Positions 55,527 through 64,000 of a stretch of DNA of 64,000 nucleotides are shown here, piece by piece (the first letter of the stretch is position 1; every line of letters starts with the position of its first letter). Below the pieces are notes generated by a model, which ran no database searches, was not told where the DNA came from, and saw only the letters and a list, made by a program, of their open reading frames with translations. The translations under genes were made by a program, and so were the position numbers. This DNA comes from Marvania coccoides (Eukaryota; Chlorophyta; Trebouxiophyceae; Chlorellales; Chlorellaceae). The stretch lies in the NCBI GenBank assembly GCA_963854735.1, contig OY978098.1, forward strand, positions 1,059,501 to 1,123,500, read 5' to 3'.

Positions 55527-57842
55527 TCACAGCTTGGCGGCTGGCGCTCTGCCTGCCACACCACCGCTGCGCTGCCCAGCCATCAACGCGTCCCTCAGCA
55601 CCCGCCTCATCACTTTATTCGACGCTGTCCTTGGCAGCTCGCCCACCACCTCCAGCCCTCCTACCTTAAACAGAGGATTCAGCCTGGTAGAAATCGCTGC
55701 CTGGCACGCCTTGACCAACTGCCGCTGCCTCTCTCCGCTGCTACCAGTACCTATGCTGTTGTTGGCTTCTTGCGCGTTTTCAAGCACCAAAAACAGCACC
55801 AAGCGATCCGGCCCGCCCTCCGGCGGCGGCACTGCCACCGCTGCCGCCTCCGCCACGCTCTGCACGCCCTCCGTGACCGCTCTTTCCAGCTCCACCGACG
55901 CCACTTTAATGCCGCCCAGATTCATGGTGTCGTCCACCCGCCCGTGCGCCCGCAGCCACCCCCCAGGCAGCAGCGCCATCTCGTCACCGTGCCGCCGCAG
56001 CATCGGCCGAGGCATGCCGGCGTAGTACACCGCACCGTGGTCCGCATTTAACAGCCGCTGTGAAACTCCTAGCTGGGGCACGCGCAGCGCCAGCTCCCCC
56101 GTCACCACCGGCATTGCAGCTGCAGCAGCGGAAGATGAATGGTATGGCGGCACTGGCGTAATCTCCACCTCTTCAGAGCTGCTCAGCAGCAGCACGGGGG
56201 CGGCGCCCACAGTGGGGGTGCTGAATGCGGCCGGCACCTGCGGCTGCAGCATACTTCCGGACAAAAATCCGCCACCAATTTCAGTACCACCGCAGTACTC
56301 GATGACCGGGCAGTACCCTCCCAAGGACGATAGCCACAGGTACTCCTCCGCTGCGGACGCCTCCCCGGTGGAAGAAAAGCACCGCAGGCACCGCCAGTCC
56401 AGCCCCAGCATGCAATTTGTCGCTCTCCACACCCGAGCGATGGAAGGCACCAGCCCCAGCACCGCCACCCGCGCCGCCGCCACAAACTCCCCAAACTCCC
56501 GCCCCAGCGGGCTCCCGCCGAACAGCGCCATGGCGGCGCCATTGAGCAGCGTGGCGTAAACCAACCAAGGCCCCATCATCCACCCCATAGAGGTCGGCCA
56601 GGCCACCGCGTCGCCAGGGCGCACGTCCTGGTGGAAGTACGCGTCTGCGGCGCAGCGAATGGGGGTGGTGTGGGTGAAAGGGATGGCCTTGGGGTCTGCG
56701 GTAGTGCCGGAACTGAACAGCACTGTGGAGACGGCGGCAGCATCCGCTACGTGAGGGGAGAGTGTGATGGGGGGCGGAGCGAGGGCCAGAAACGCGTCCC
56801 AGGACAGATCCCCGACGCGCAGCGGCTCGGAGGGCGCGCCTGCGGTGGAAGAAAGGACCACCGCTCTGGGGGCGCCGGCTCCAACAACTCTAGAGTATAA
56901 CGGCAGGGATTTGCCGCCCCGCCGCAGCGCGTCTTGGGTGAACACCGCTTTGGCGCGGGCGATGCGCAGCCGCGCCTCAATCTCTCGCGGAGCGAAGGAA
57001 TCCGCGATGGACACCGCCACGCAGCCCGCCAGAATTATGCCTAGAAAAGCGACGACTGCTTCAGGCACCATGGGCATGTCGACCCCCACCGCGTCCCCCG
57101 GGCGCAGCCCCCACGCCAGCAGCGCGTCGGCAACGTGCTGCGCTTGCTGCGCCAGCTCCCACCGCGTCACGACGCGCACGCTGCGTGGGGTCCCTTCTTC
57201 CGCCCATAAAATGGCGGGAGCGTCGGGGTCACGCCCCGAAAGTGCGCATTCTGCAATGTTGAGGCGGGCACCAGGCAGCCACCGCACTCTATCTGGGTTT
57301 GGAGGACCATCACCGCTGTTGCCATTGGTAGGAGTTGAGGGTGGCAGGGCTAGCATGCGTGAAGGCAGGGTGTGAAATTTTATACGCAGTGCGCGCAGCA
57401 CCGGCGGCCAAAACACCTCGGGCTCTGCCACCGACAGTCGGTGCAGTGCTGGCCAGTCTTCAACTGGGTCGTCAGAAAAAATATCCGATGGCAACGCGCT
57501 GCTGGTCTTATCGTTGGTTAATGCGGCGATGAAGCGGGCGGCGTTGGTGGCGGCGGCGCCTTCTGGGGTGGGTATCCAGGCGGGGGGAGGGCCTTTAACG
57601 CCGGCATCCCACCCCTGGTAGGTTGCTTTGAAAAGTACCTGGTGGACCTCAAATGGGTGGTCTGGGCGCAGCACAATTTTACTGACGTGGCGCCATAGCA
57701 GCGGGAGGTCGGCTCCTTGGTGTGGCGGCAGGCGGTCCAGCAGGTTGCTGAGGGTTTGGATGACGACGAAGGCGTCCTGGGCGGTGAGCTTGCAGGCCAC
57801 GAGGGAGTCAAAAGAGAGGGCGCGGAGGTGCTGGGGCGCCAT
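55527..57842 (-). CDS. Peroxisomal acyl-activating enzyme, AAE17/18 type
   Basis: An intron-free ORF of 771 residues. The N-terminal 130 residues before the adenylation domain and the ACS-like linker (WPALHRLSVAEPEVFWPPVL) match plant AAE17/AAE18. The AMP-binding P-loop is VLFSSGTTADPKAIPFTH, then SMGWMMGPWL, EYCGGTEIGGGF (A5-like motif) and GWLRAHGRVDDTMNLGGIKV (hinge and A8). The C-terminal catalytic Lys region is LPRTASNKVMRR. The last three residues are AKL, a good PTS1 peroxisomal signal. The reaction is acid plus ATP plus CoA to acyl-CoA; the acid is not identifiable. Stop TGA. Confidence 0.9.
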   Translation of the reverse strand: MAPQHLRALSFDSLVACKLTAQDAFVVIQTLSNLLDRLPPHQGADLPLLWRHVSKIVLRPDHPFEVHQVLFKATYQGWDAGVKGPPPAWIPTPEGAAATNAARFIAALTNDKTSSALPSDIFSDDPVEDWPALHRLSVAEPEVFWPPVLRALRIKFHTLPSRMLALPPSTPTNGNSGDGPPNPDRVRWLPGARLNIAECALSGRDPDAPAILWAEEGTPRSVRVVTRWELAQQAQHVADALLAWGLRPGDAVGVDMPMVPEAVVAFLGIILAGCVAVSIADSFAPREIEARLRIARAKAVFTQDALRRGGKSLPLYSRVVGAGAPRAVVLSSTAGAPSEPLRVGDLSWDAFLALAPPPITLSPHVADAAAVSTVLFSSGTTADPKAIPFTHTTPIRCAADAYFHQDVRPGDAVAWPTSMGWMMGPWLVYATLLNGAAMALFGGSPLGREFGEFVAAARVAVLGLVPSIARVWRATNCMLGLDWRCLRCFSSTGEASAAEEYLWLSSLGGYCPVIEYCGGTEIGGGFLSGSMLQPQVPAAFSTPTVGAAPVLLLSSSEEVEITPVPPYHSSSAAAAAMPVVTGELALRVPQLGVSQRLLNADHGAVYYAGMPRPMLRRHGDEMALLPGGWLRAHGRVDDTMNLGGIKVASVELERAVTEGVQSVAEAAAVAVPPPEGGPDRLVLFLVLENAQEANNSIGTGSSGERQRQLVKACQAAISTRLNPLFKVGGLEVVGELPRTASNKVMRRVLRDALMAGQRSGGVAGRAPAAKL

Positions 57843-58852
57843 TTCTTTGGTTTAAGTAGCGCTCTGCTCGATAAAAAGTGGAAAGAGAAAGGGAAATGAG
57901 ATTGGCAATAGCACCAATTTAGTTTTGCTTATGGCGGAAAGTGGCTTCACTTCAAGACCTTCGATATTGTTTTAGCGCTCAACAGCAGAAATATAAAATT
58001 TATTCCAACATACTTTGAAGATGGTCATGGCTCTCAAACACACCATATTTAAACCCGGAAGAGATTTATGAAGCAGAGAATCATTAATTCCGACGAGGTG
58101 TTCATTCACGGCGACGCACGTCTTGATATAGGCCAAGAGAATTTAATTTCTTTAAATTCCTTTGCTCCTTGTCCTAATCCGTTAGGTTGCTGCATTTTTG
58201 CTCTGGTGCCACCTGGACAGCTATTTTTTTTGTGTGACCGTCATCCGATCATAGCGACTTACTAATTCAATGGAGCAGTTGCAGCATGTCGTCTTTCATT
58301 TCCCCTGAGTTTGGTATCTGGAGTTCGAGCTCTGAAGTTACGCCATTTAGCTATAGCACGTGCGGCCAAGTTTCAGCTAGCAAGCAAGGGCTGCCCAAGC
58401 TTTCTAACAACCCCATTATTATAGCGAAAAAAATAATGTATACTACTCATTGCACCGCCGACTTGAAAGTCTTCTATGCTTCCCCTTGCGCCTGCACCAA
58501 AATTTCAGCACCCAAAATGAAATGATACTATTATGCGTTTCCAAAAGGCAAAATCTATTCTAAAAAACCTCTTAAATTCCTTAATGTAATTTAAACCCTG
58601 CATAGGTGGCTTCAGCCCCTTGCATGTCTCACTCCTTCTCCGCTTTTCAGTCGCCTGCCACCTTTTCTTCAGCATGCAGGATCATTACTTGGTGCTAGCT
58701 CAAAATACAAAAGAACAAGGTAGAAAACAAGAAAAGAAAAGCAGAATACCAAAATCAATCATCCATATGTGCAGTACACTAAACAAATAGAAAGGAAACT
58801 CGAAAAAACAGACTATTAGATAATCTCTCCATATCCATGGTGGATTTCTCAT
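57843..58852. other. 1-kb spacer with only short chance ORFs
   Basis: AT-rich throughout. Two plus-strand ORFs of 65 and 79 codons (58068 and 58286) have no recognisable content and poor exon-like composition. No RNA gene or repeat seen. Confidence 0.45.
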
Positions 58853-60679
58853 TCAAGCCCTGGCCTCTCCATCGCTGAGGTTGCTGAGGTCTAGCGTCCG
58901 CGCCAGGCGGGCAGGCTTGTGCAGCTTCACCGGCTTGGTGTGCAGCACCATCACCGCATTGGGGTCGGCAGCAGCGGCAACGGCAGTCTCCACCTTTTCA
59001 GTAGCCCCTCCCACGGCCTTTGACGACTTGACAACGGGCACCGGCCGCTTGGCGCCCTGCTGCACGGCGGTGACGGTGGCAACGGTGGCAGCTGCGGCAC
59101 GGCCAGCCCTCTGCACGGGCACAGGGCGCAGGGGGCGCTCGGGCGCGGCCTCCAGGTCGGTTCCTGACAGCAGCGCAGCGGCGCCGAAAGAAATGGCGGG
59201 ACCTGCGCTGGCAGGCATGCGCAGTTTCTGCTGCTGCTGCGCCGGCACATCCTCAAACGATCCAGAACCAATGAAAGAGGGCTGTTCCGGAGCCGTACAG
59301 ACAGCCTGCTGCTGCTGAGTCTGCCGAGCTTGCTGTGCTTGGGGGGAGGCAGCGGCGGGGGGCGAGGAAGGCACAGCAGCAGCAGCAGTGTTCCTTGCTT
59401 TGGTTCCCCTTCTGGCGCGCATGTCGTACGCCAGGTGCTGCAGGCGGTCCTCGGCGGAGCCTGGCGCCACCGTGAGCCCCCCTTCTTCGATGAGGTAGTC
59501 CTTCACTCGGTCCAGCACCTGCCGCCCCCCAAAGTAGGTGCCGTGGCGGGAGGCGGAGGCGCTTCCGTCAGTGGGGGAAGACGCAGCGTCCTTGGCACTT
59601 CCGTTGGTTTTGTTGGTAGCTTCGGGGGACAGCACCAGGGGGCGGGGGGCGGGGCGCTGCGCCGCAGAGCTACGGGTGGGGATGCCTCCGCCCACGCCCA
59701 ACGCCGCTTTCCCGCCGCCCTTGAATGGCGCGATGTAGCGCTGCAGCTCGTCGTCGCTGAGGCGCCTCAGGCCAGAGGGGCTGGAAGGTTTAAAGGCGTT
59801 GTCCTCCTCTTCGCCATTTTCCTCCTCTCCTTCGCCATTGAGCACCGCAGCAGCCTCCTCTGCCACGGCTACGGTGTTTAAATCAGAGGAGACCAGCACA
59901 GGGGCCAGCGCGGAGAGAGGCGACGCTCCCTTGGCTTTCTTCGAAGAAACAAAAACAGAACTATTGCCCTTGGCGGAAAACAAGCGCTTCCACAGCGCAA
60001 AGCCAGCCAGGGCGACAGCCATCACCAGTAACACGGCGCCAGAGCCCGCAGAGGTGCTCGTGGAGGCTGCCTGGGCGGCTGTAGAAGCTTCGGCGGTGGG
60101 CACAACTGTCCCCGACTGCAGGTACGCAGCCTGCGCCTGGGTGGCCTCCGCGCGGGCCTCCACGGTGCGGAGGTACGTCCTCTTCGATGCGGCGTCGAAC
60201 GCACCGGAGGCTTGCACGCCGTTGTCCCTCTGCCACGCTTGCAGCGACTCTTTGGTCACCGACCCGAAATACCCGGTGTAGCCTCCGTCGACTGGGCTGT
60301 AGTAAGACTCCTCAGCCAGCCAGTTCTGCAGCTGCAGCACGTCCTCGCCGAAGCACCCCTCGCGCAGTACGCGGCCCCCAAACTCGTAAACCTCGACACC
60401 ACGGGAACGAAGCTTGTCAGCGCGGGCCTCGTACTGGTAGCCCCCCATCACAGCGCTGGGGGCACGCTGAGCAGCGAGGCGCGGGGCGGGCCGCCTGGGG
60501 ACCCGCGGCCGCAGGCCTGCAATGCACATTGAGGTGGTGGTTGAAAAATGACAGTCAATGAAATTGAAAAAATATGGCTGGAAGTGCTGTCGTCTTCAAA
60601 TGATATTGTGATGTGTAGATGGAGGCGACAGCAAGAACTTGCCTTGCAGTGAAGGCCTTGCGCTAGCAAAGCGCAGCAT
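58853..60679 (-). CDS. Plastid-targeted peptidoglycan-binding-domain membrane protein
   Basis: Two exons (60679-60643, 60516-58853) encode 566 residues. The first ~35 residues (MLRFASARPSLQGLRPRVP... rich in Arg/Ala/Ser) are a typical plastid transit peptide. A PG_binding_1 domain follows (about 55-115): FGEDVLQLQNWLAEESYYS, DGGYTGYFGSVTKESLQAWQ, then NGVQASGAFDAASKRTYL. A single transmembrane helix is GAVLLVMAVALAGFALW (about 168-185). The rest is low-complexity, rich in Ala, Pro and Gln. In plants this domain occurs in plastid nucleoid and division-related proteins; whether it binds glycan here is not shown. The intron donor is GC (GGCAAGT at 60642), the second in this window. Stop TGA. Confidence 0.8.
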
Positions 60680-60927
60680 CGTTGTTGGTTTTTTCAGTGA
60701 CTAGTGGTAACTTCTTTGTCACAGCACAGGGCCTGGACTTCAGTTAACAAGTGCCAGCTCTGTTATAGTTCTATAATATTAAAATAAATTAAAATGCCAC
60801 CGAAAATGCGTTTCTGATGACAGCGAATTTGAACGCAAATTTTTCTTCGCGATCGTTAAGACTCGCCAAGGGCTTTTGAGGCCGCATCACATTCTTGGCG
60901 CATTTCGTCGCTTGCAATTTCGCCACC
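60680..60927. other. Divergent promoter region (PGBD protein and allantoinase)
   Basis: 248 bp between divergent ATGs, AT-rich. The sequence directly before the allantoinase start is gccaccATGG, an ideal Kozak context. Confidence 0.45.
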
Positions 60928-62598
60928 ATGGCCTCGGAGGACGCTCCGCCTGCGCCATCTTCGTTTCGGCCTGGGCGATTGATGCAGGCATTTTTCCTTC
61001 AAGCGATCGCGATGGCCGTCATCTACCGCCGGCTACGAGACATGGGCGCGGTGGATGTGGCAGCAGGCTACTTCACCGCCCGAGCGCCCTGGATCCACCC
61101 TTGCGGTGCCCTCCCCCACAAAGAGTTCTTCCTCCTCTCCGACCGCATCGCCACCCGCCACGGCACCTTCCCTGGCGCGGTGCACGTGCGCGGGGGGCGC
61201 ATCGCCGCCATGGCGCTGGGCGACTCTCCCACCGCCGACCGCCGCGCTGTGGCAGCCTCCATGCTGAAATCTGCCCCCGCCGCCGCCCCCATTGTAGACT
61301 ACGGTTCGGCCGTCATCGGGCCAGGGATGATCGATGGGCACGTGCACATGAACGAGCCGGGTCGGGTGGAGTGGGAGGGAATGGAAACGGCCACCAAATC
61401 AGCGGCAGCGGGCGGCATAACCACCGTCATCGACATGCCGCTAAACTCCGACCCCTGCACGACCACTGTGCACGAACTGCGCCGCAAAATCGCGGCAGCG
61501 AATGCGCACCCCAACAAGACGCACGTGGACGTGGCGTTCTGGGCGGGGCTCGTCCCAGAGAACGCGCGAAAGCCGGCGGAGCTGCGGGCGATGATTGCTG
61601 AAGGGGCGGTGGGGTTCAAGTGCTTCATGTCCCCCTCCGGCATCGATGACTTCCCCAATGTGGCGGTGGAGGATATAGTAGCCGCGCTGCCGGTGCTGCG
61701 CGAGCTGGGCGTGCCCCTGCTGGCCCACGCTGAGCTGGTGGACGATGAAGCGGCACAGGCAGTACAAGGCAGGGACCCCAGGGCGTACAGCACTTGGCTG
61801 GACTCTCGCCCCCCGCGGTTCGAGACCAATGCCGTGCAGGCGCTCATCGACGCGGTAGCTGCCCTGGAAAGCGGCATCCATGGGCTGAGGCCGGGCAAAG
61901 CAGGATTCCAAGTACACGTGGTGCACGTGTCGGATTATGGCGCGCTGCAGCTGCTGACCGCCGCCAAGGCGCGCGGGCTGGCGATCACCGCGGAGACCTG
62001 CCCGCATTTCCTGCAGTTCTCGGCTGATGACGCGGCCGCCGGGGACACCCGATTCAAGTGCGCCCCGCCGCTGCGCCCTGGCGCCAACCGGGAGGCGCTC
62101 CTGGCGGCGCTGGCAGCGGGTGAGTTTGACGGACTGGCGTCCGACCATTCCCCTGCTCCCCCCAGCCTAAAGGAGATGGAAAGCGGAGATTTCGTGGCTG
62201 CATGGGGTGGCATTGCAGGGCTGCAGTACTCGCTGCCGGCCAGCTGGGACGCCATGGCGAAGCGCGGCATGGCGCCGCACCAGCTGCACGCCCTGTGGTC
62301 GCGCTTTCCAGCTGCGTTGGCGGGGCTGTCGTCAAGGAAAGGTTCGCTGAGTATTGGAATGGATGCGGACATCGTGGTGTGGGACCCAGAGGCGGAGGCA
62401 GACGTGTCCACGGCGGCGCTGCACCATAAGCACAAGATCACGCCGTACGCTGACCGTAAGATGCGGGGCAGGGTGGTGGCGACGTTTGTGCGGGGCAGCC
62501 AAGTGTTTGCTGCTGCGGGAAATAAGGACGGAGAGAGTAGTGGTGGTGGGGAGCGGGTGGAGGCGTGCGGGAGGGTGCTGCTCCACCGAAAAGACTGA
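60928..62598 (+). CDS. ALN: Allantoinase
   Basis: Intron-free ORF of 556 residues of the cyclic amidohydrolase family. The binuclear metal site is complete: GMIDGHVHMNEPGR (HxH), the Lys for carbamylation in VGFKCFM, His in LLAHAEL and VHVSDYG, and Asp in GLASDHSP. The enzyme hydrolyses allantoin to allantoate in purine (ureide) breakdown. The first ~45 residues have a hydrophobic segment (MQAFFLQAIAMAVIY), consistent with ER or secretory entry as in plant allantoinases. Start is ATG 60928 in a perfect Kozak context (gccaccATGG); the frame continues upstream only to a TTG. Stop TGA. Confidence 0.95.
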   Translation: MASEDAPPAPSSFRPGRLMQAFFLQAIAMAVIYRRLRDMGAVDVAAGYFTARAPWIHPCGALPHKEFFLLSDRIATRHGTFPGAVHVRGGRIAAMALGDSPTADRRAVAASMLKSAPAAAPIVDYGSAVIGPGMIDGHVHMNEPGRVEWEGMETATKSAAAGGITTVIDMPLNSDPCTTTVHELRRKIAAANAHPNKTHVDVAFWAGLVPENARKPAELRAMIAEGAVGFKCFMSPSGIDDFPNVAVEDIVAALPVLRELGVPLLAHAELVDDEAAQAVQGRDPRAYSTWLDSRPPRFETNAVQALIDAVAALESGIHGLRPGKAGFQVHVVHVSDYGALQLLTAAKARGLAITAETCPHFLQFSADDAAAGDTRFKCAPPLRPGANREALLAALAAGEFDGLASDHSPAPPSLKEMESGDFVAAWGGIAGLQYSLPASWDAMAKRGMAPHQLHALWSRFPAALAGLSSRKGSLSIGMDADIVVWDPEAEADVSTAALHHKHKITPYADRKMRGRVVATFVRGSQVFAAAGNKDGESSGGGERVEACGRVLLHRKD

Positions 62599-63137
62599 TT
62601 TTGCTATGGTTGTGGCATTAGGCAACTGCAGTTCAAAACCAGGAAGCACTGAAGGGAAATAAAAACGTGCGTGCAGGTGTGGGGTATATTGTATTATATT
62701 TTTCTTTGAAGCTTTTCCCCCTGTATATTTCATATAATGTTATAATTAAGTTTCATAAGTTCTTGTTGTTTTTTATTAATTTTTAAAAATCGTTCCCGCA
62801 TCATGGTGAGCTGCCTACTCCGCCACCCTGCCCTGCCCCACTGAAGTTGGCTAAGCTGTGCATGCGGATCTTTCAACATCCGCTGACACTTTCTCAATTC
62901 TTTTTTCTATGTTGGTCGGCTTCCTGGCTTCGCAAATAAAACTTCAAAATAAAAATAGTCTTTACTATTGCCTGTTGTCAGCAAAGTAAGCCAACACCAG
63001 AGACGCACAAGTTTCCAAAAAAGAAGGAGAAGAAGAGGAGAAGGAAGCAGAGCAAAATGCAAATCGCATAACTTTTTTTGGTACACTGCTGCAGCCGGGC
63101 CCCTCGCCCCCAAACCAGCACTGCTGTCATCACACAA
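62599..63137. other. 540-bp convergent spacer between ALN and SEC24
   Basis: AT-rich, with no gene or repeat recognised. Confidence 0.4.
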
Positions 63138-64000
63138 TTATTTCGCCATGACTTGCTTCTGCACGCCCATCATCCACTCCAGGTACCCCGGCACCCCACC
63201 CGCGTTCGACATTCTGTCCTCCACAAAGTAAGGCATCACGTGAGCCTCCATCGGAGTGCCCTGCAGCACTACGTGGACCTCCTGGTGCAGCTCCCGCCCG
63301 CGCCGCAGCCGCTCCACCACTGCGCAGATGCGCTCCGACAGCTCCGACCCCGCGCGCGCGGGCTCCGCCTGCAGGGAGGCCGCGTTGTGCGGCGCCGCCC
63401 CCGGGCCAAACGCAGCCTGATAAAATGCGGCGGGGGTGGCGGACCCCAGCCACAGCACCATGATCCGGCTGGCGTCTATCAAGTACGCCCCCGTGGGGTC
63501 GAAATACTCCAGTCCAGCTGGCGTGGTGGGCGGCAACTCCACGTCGCCGGATCCGCCGGTTTTCTTCCCCCACCCGCCCTCCGCCCGGTCCACGCGGTAG
63601 CACCCCGGGTAGCACAACGCCAGCACGTCGGGGATGGGGCCCGAGGTGATCTGGGCGGCCACCGCAGCGCGCTCGTCGGTGTTGACGTCCCGCCCGGTGC
63701 CTCGCAGCGCCGCCGTCTTCACCAGGCCCAGCGCCAGCACCGGCAGGCTCTTCAACCGCTCCGGCAGCACCATGGAAGCGGGCGGGGGCCCCCCGCCGGG
63801 CGCACCCCGCATGTGCAGCATCCTGTACTCCCGCAGCGCCGCCGCCAACCGCTGCCCGACCCCCGTCCGCACCTCGTCGATTTTGGCGGACAGCGAGCGC
63901 TCCACGGAGATCTTAGCGAGCAGCGTCGCGGTGGCCCCCGCGTCGCTGGCCTTGTACAGGTCCAGCATGTCTGAAACCACTGGCATGGCGGCGGTGTGCA
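63138..64000 (-). CDS. SEC24: COPII coat subunit SEC24, C-terminal exon (5' part outside window)
   Basis: The frame is open from the right edge to TAA at 63138, giving 286 residues. It starts in the beta-sandwich/helical region HTAAMPVVSDMLDLYKASDAGA, then RSLSAKIDEVRTGVGQRLAAALREYR, PERLKSLPVLALGLVKTAALRG and DERAAVAAQITSGP. The gelsolin-like domain follows (IDASRIMVLWLG), ending PMEAHVMPYFVEDRMSNAGGVPGYLEWMMGVQKQV, the standard SEC24 C-terminus. SEC24 selects cargo for ER-to-Golgi vesicles together with SEC23. The rest of the gene lies beyond 64000. Confidence 0.94.
   Translation of the reverse strand, partial: HTAAMPVVSDMLDLYKASDAGATATLLAKISVERSLSAKIDEVRTGVGQRLAAALREYRMLHMRGAPGGGPPPASMVLPERLKSLPVLALGLVKTAALRGTGRDVNTDERAAVAAQITSGPIPDVLALCYPGCYRVDRAEGGWGKKTGGSGDVELPPTTPAGLEYFDPTGAYLIDASRIMVLWLGSATPAAFYQAAFGPGAAPHNAASLQAEPARAGSELSERICAVVERLRRGRELHQEVHVVLQGTPMEAHVMPYFVEDRMSNAGGVPGYLEWMMGVQKQVMAK

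Noticed and set aside
58068..58525. Two small plus-strand ORFs in the spacer before the PGBD gene
   Set aside because: AT-rich, no domain, no splice context and composition unlike the real exons here.
1..64000. CRISPR array, operons, ribosome-binding sites, riboswitches, bacterial IS elements
   Set aside because: The window is eukaryotic with spliceosomal introns; none of these signals was seen.

Overview
The window is nuclear DNA of a microbial green eukaryote. Most protein genes carry spliceosomal introns with GTGAG or GTAAG donors. Exons are GC-rich, while introns and spacers are AT-rich. An OEP61-like plastid outer-envelope receptor, a thylakoid-lumen-type TPR protein, a peroxisomal AAE17/18-like acyl-activating enzyme, a proline-rich pherophorin-like linker and axonemal dynein light chain LC1 together suggest a chlorophyte alga with a flagellated stage. 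The species cannot be named from sequence alone. TAA, TAG and TGA all end intact genes, so the code is standard.

Layout. 1-4632 (-): full-size PDR/ABCG transporter running off the left edge. 5782-6992 (-): p47-type Cdc48 cofactor. 8523-12592 (+): 15-exon secreted multicopper oxidase. 13617-14791 (+): plastid TPR protein. 15023-17201 (-): OEP61. 17462-18917 (+): RCC1 protein. 19408-22325 (+): TAP-like ABCB half transporter. 22583-24310 (-): COG8. 24645-26512 (+): damaged MYND-finger gene. 26583-30193 (+): condensin CAP-G. 30401-31576 (-): molybdopterin-binding-domain protein. 31846-33212 (+): OST48. 33493-36035 (+): alpha/beta-hydrolase lipase. 36446-37479 (+): Hv1 proton channel. 37628-38479 (-): adenylate kinase. 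38809-39528 (+): SmB. 39967-40560 (-): LC1. 40561-46300: retroelement-rich zone. 46608-52023 (+): SNM1-like metallo-beta-lactamase gene with a 2.7-kb intron full of nested retroelements. 53433-55096 (-): CAD-type alcohol dehydrogenase. 55527-57842 (-): acyl-activating enzyme. 58853-60679 (-): plastid peptidoglycan-binding-domain protein. 60928-62598 (+): allantoinase. 63138-64000 (-): SEC24 C-terminus, running off the right edge.

The genes are mostly unrelated housekeeping functions (secretory pathway: OST48, COG8, SEC24; RNA and chromosome biology: SmB, CAP-G; plastid: OEP61, TPR, PGBD; peroxisome and nitrogen metabolism: acyl-activating enzyme, allantoinase), as expected for a compact eukaryotic chromosome without operons.

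The most unusual object is at 44360-44437. It is a circularly permuted tRNA gene in which the 3' half (anticodon 3' stem, T arm, acceptor 3' strand) lies upstream of the 5' half (acceptor 5' strand, D arm, anticodon). The two halves fold into a complete tRNA-Thr(CGU) with every invariant position satisfied. It sits 44 bp downstream of a truncated Ty3/gypsy integrase. A dispersed SINE-like repeat in the same region has a head resembling the D arm and anticodon stem of this tRNA.
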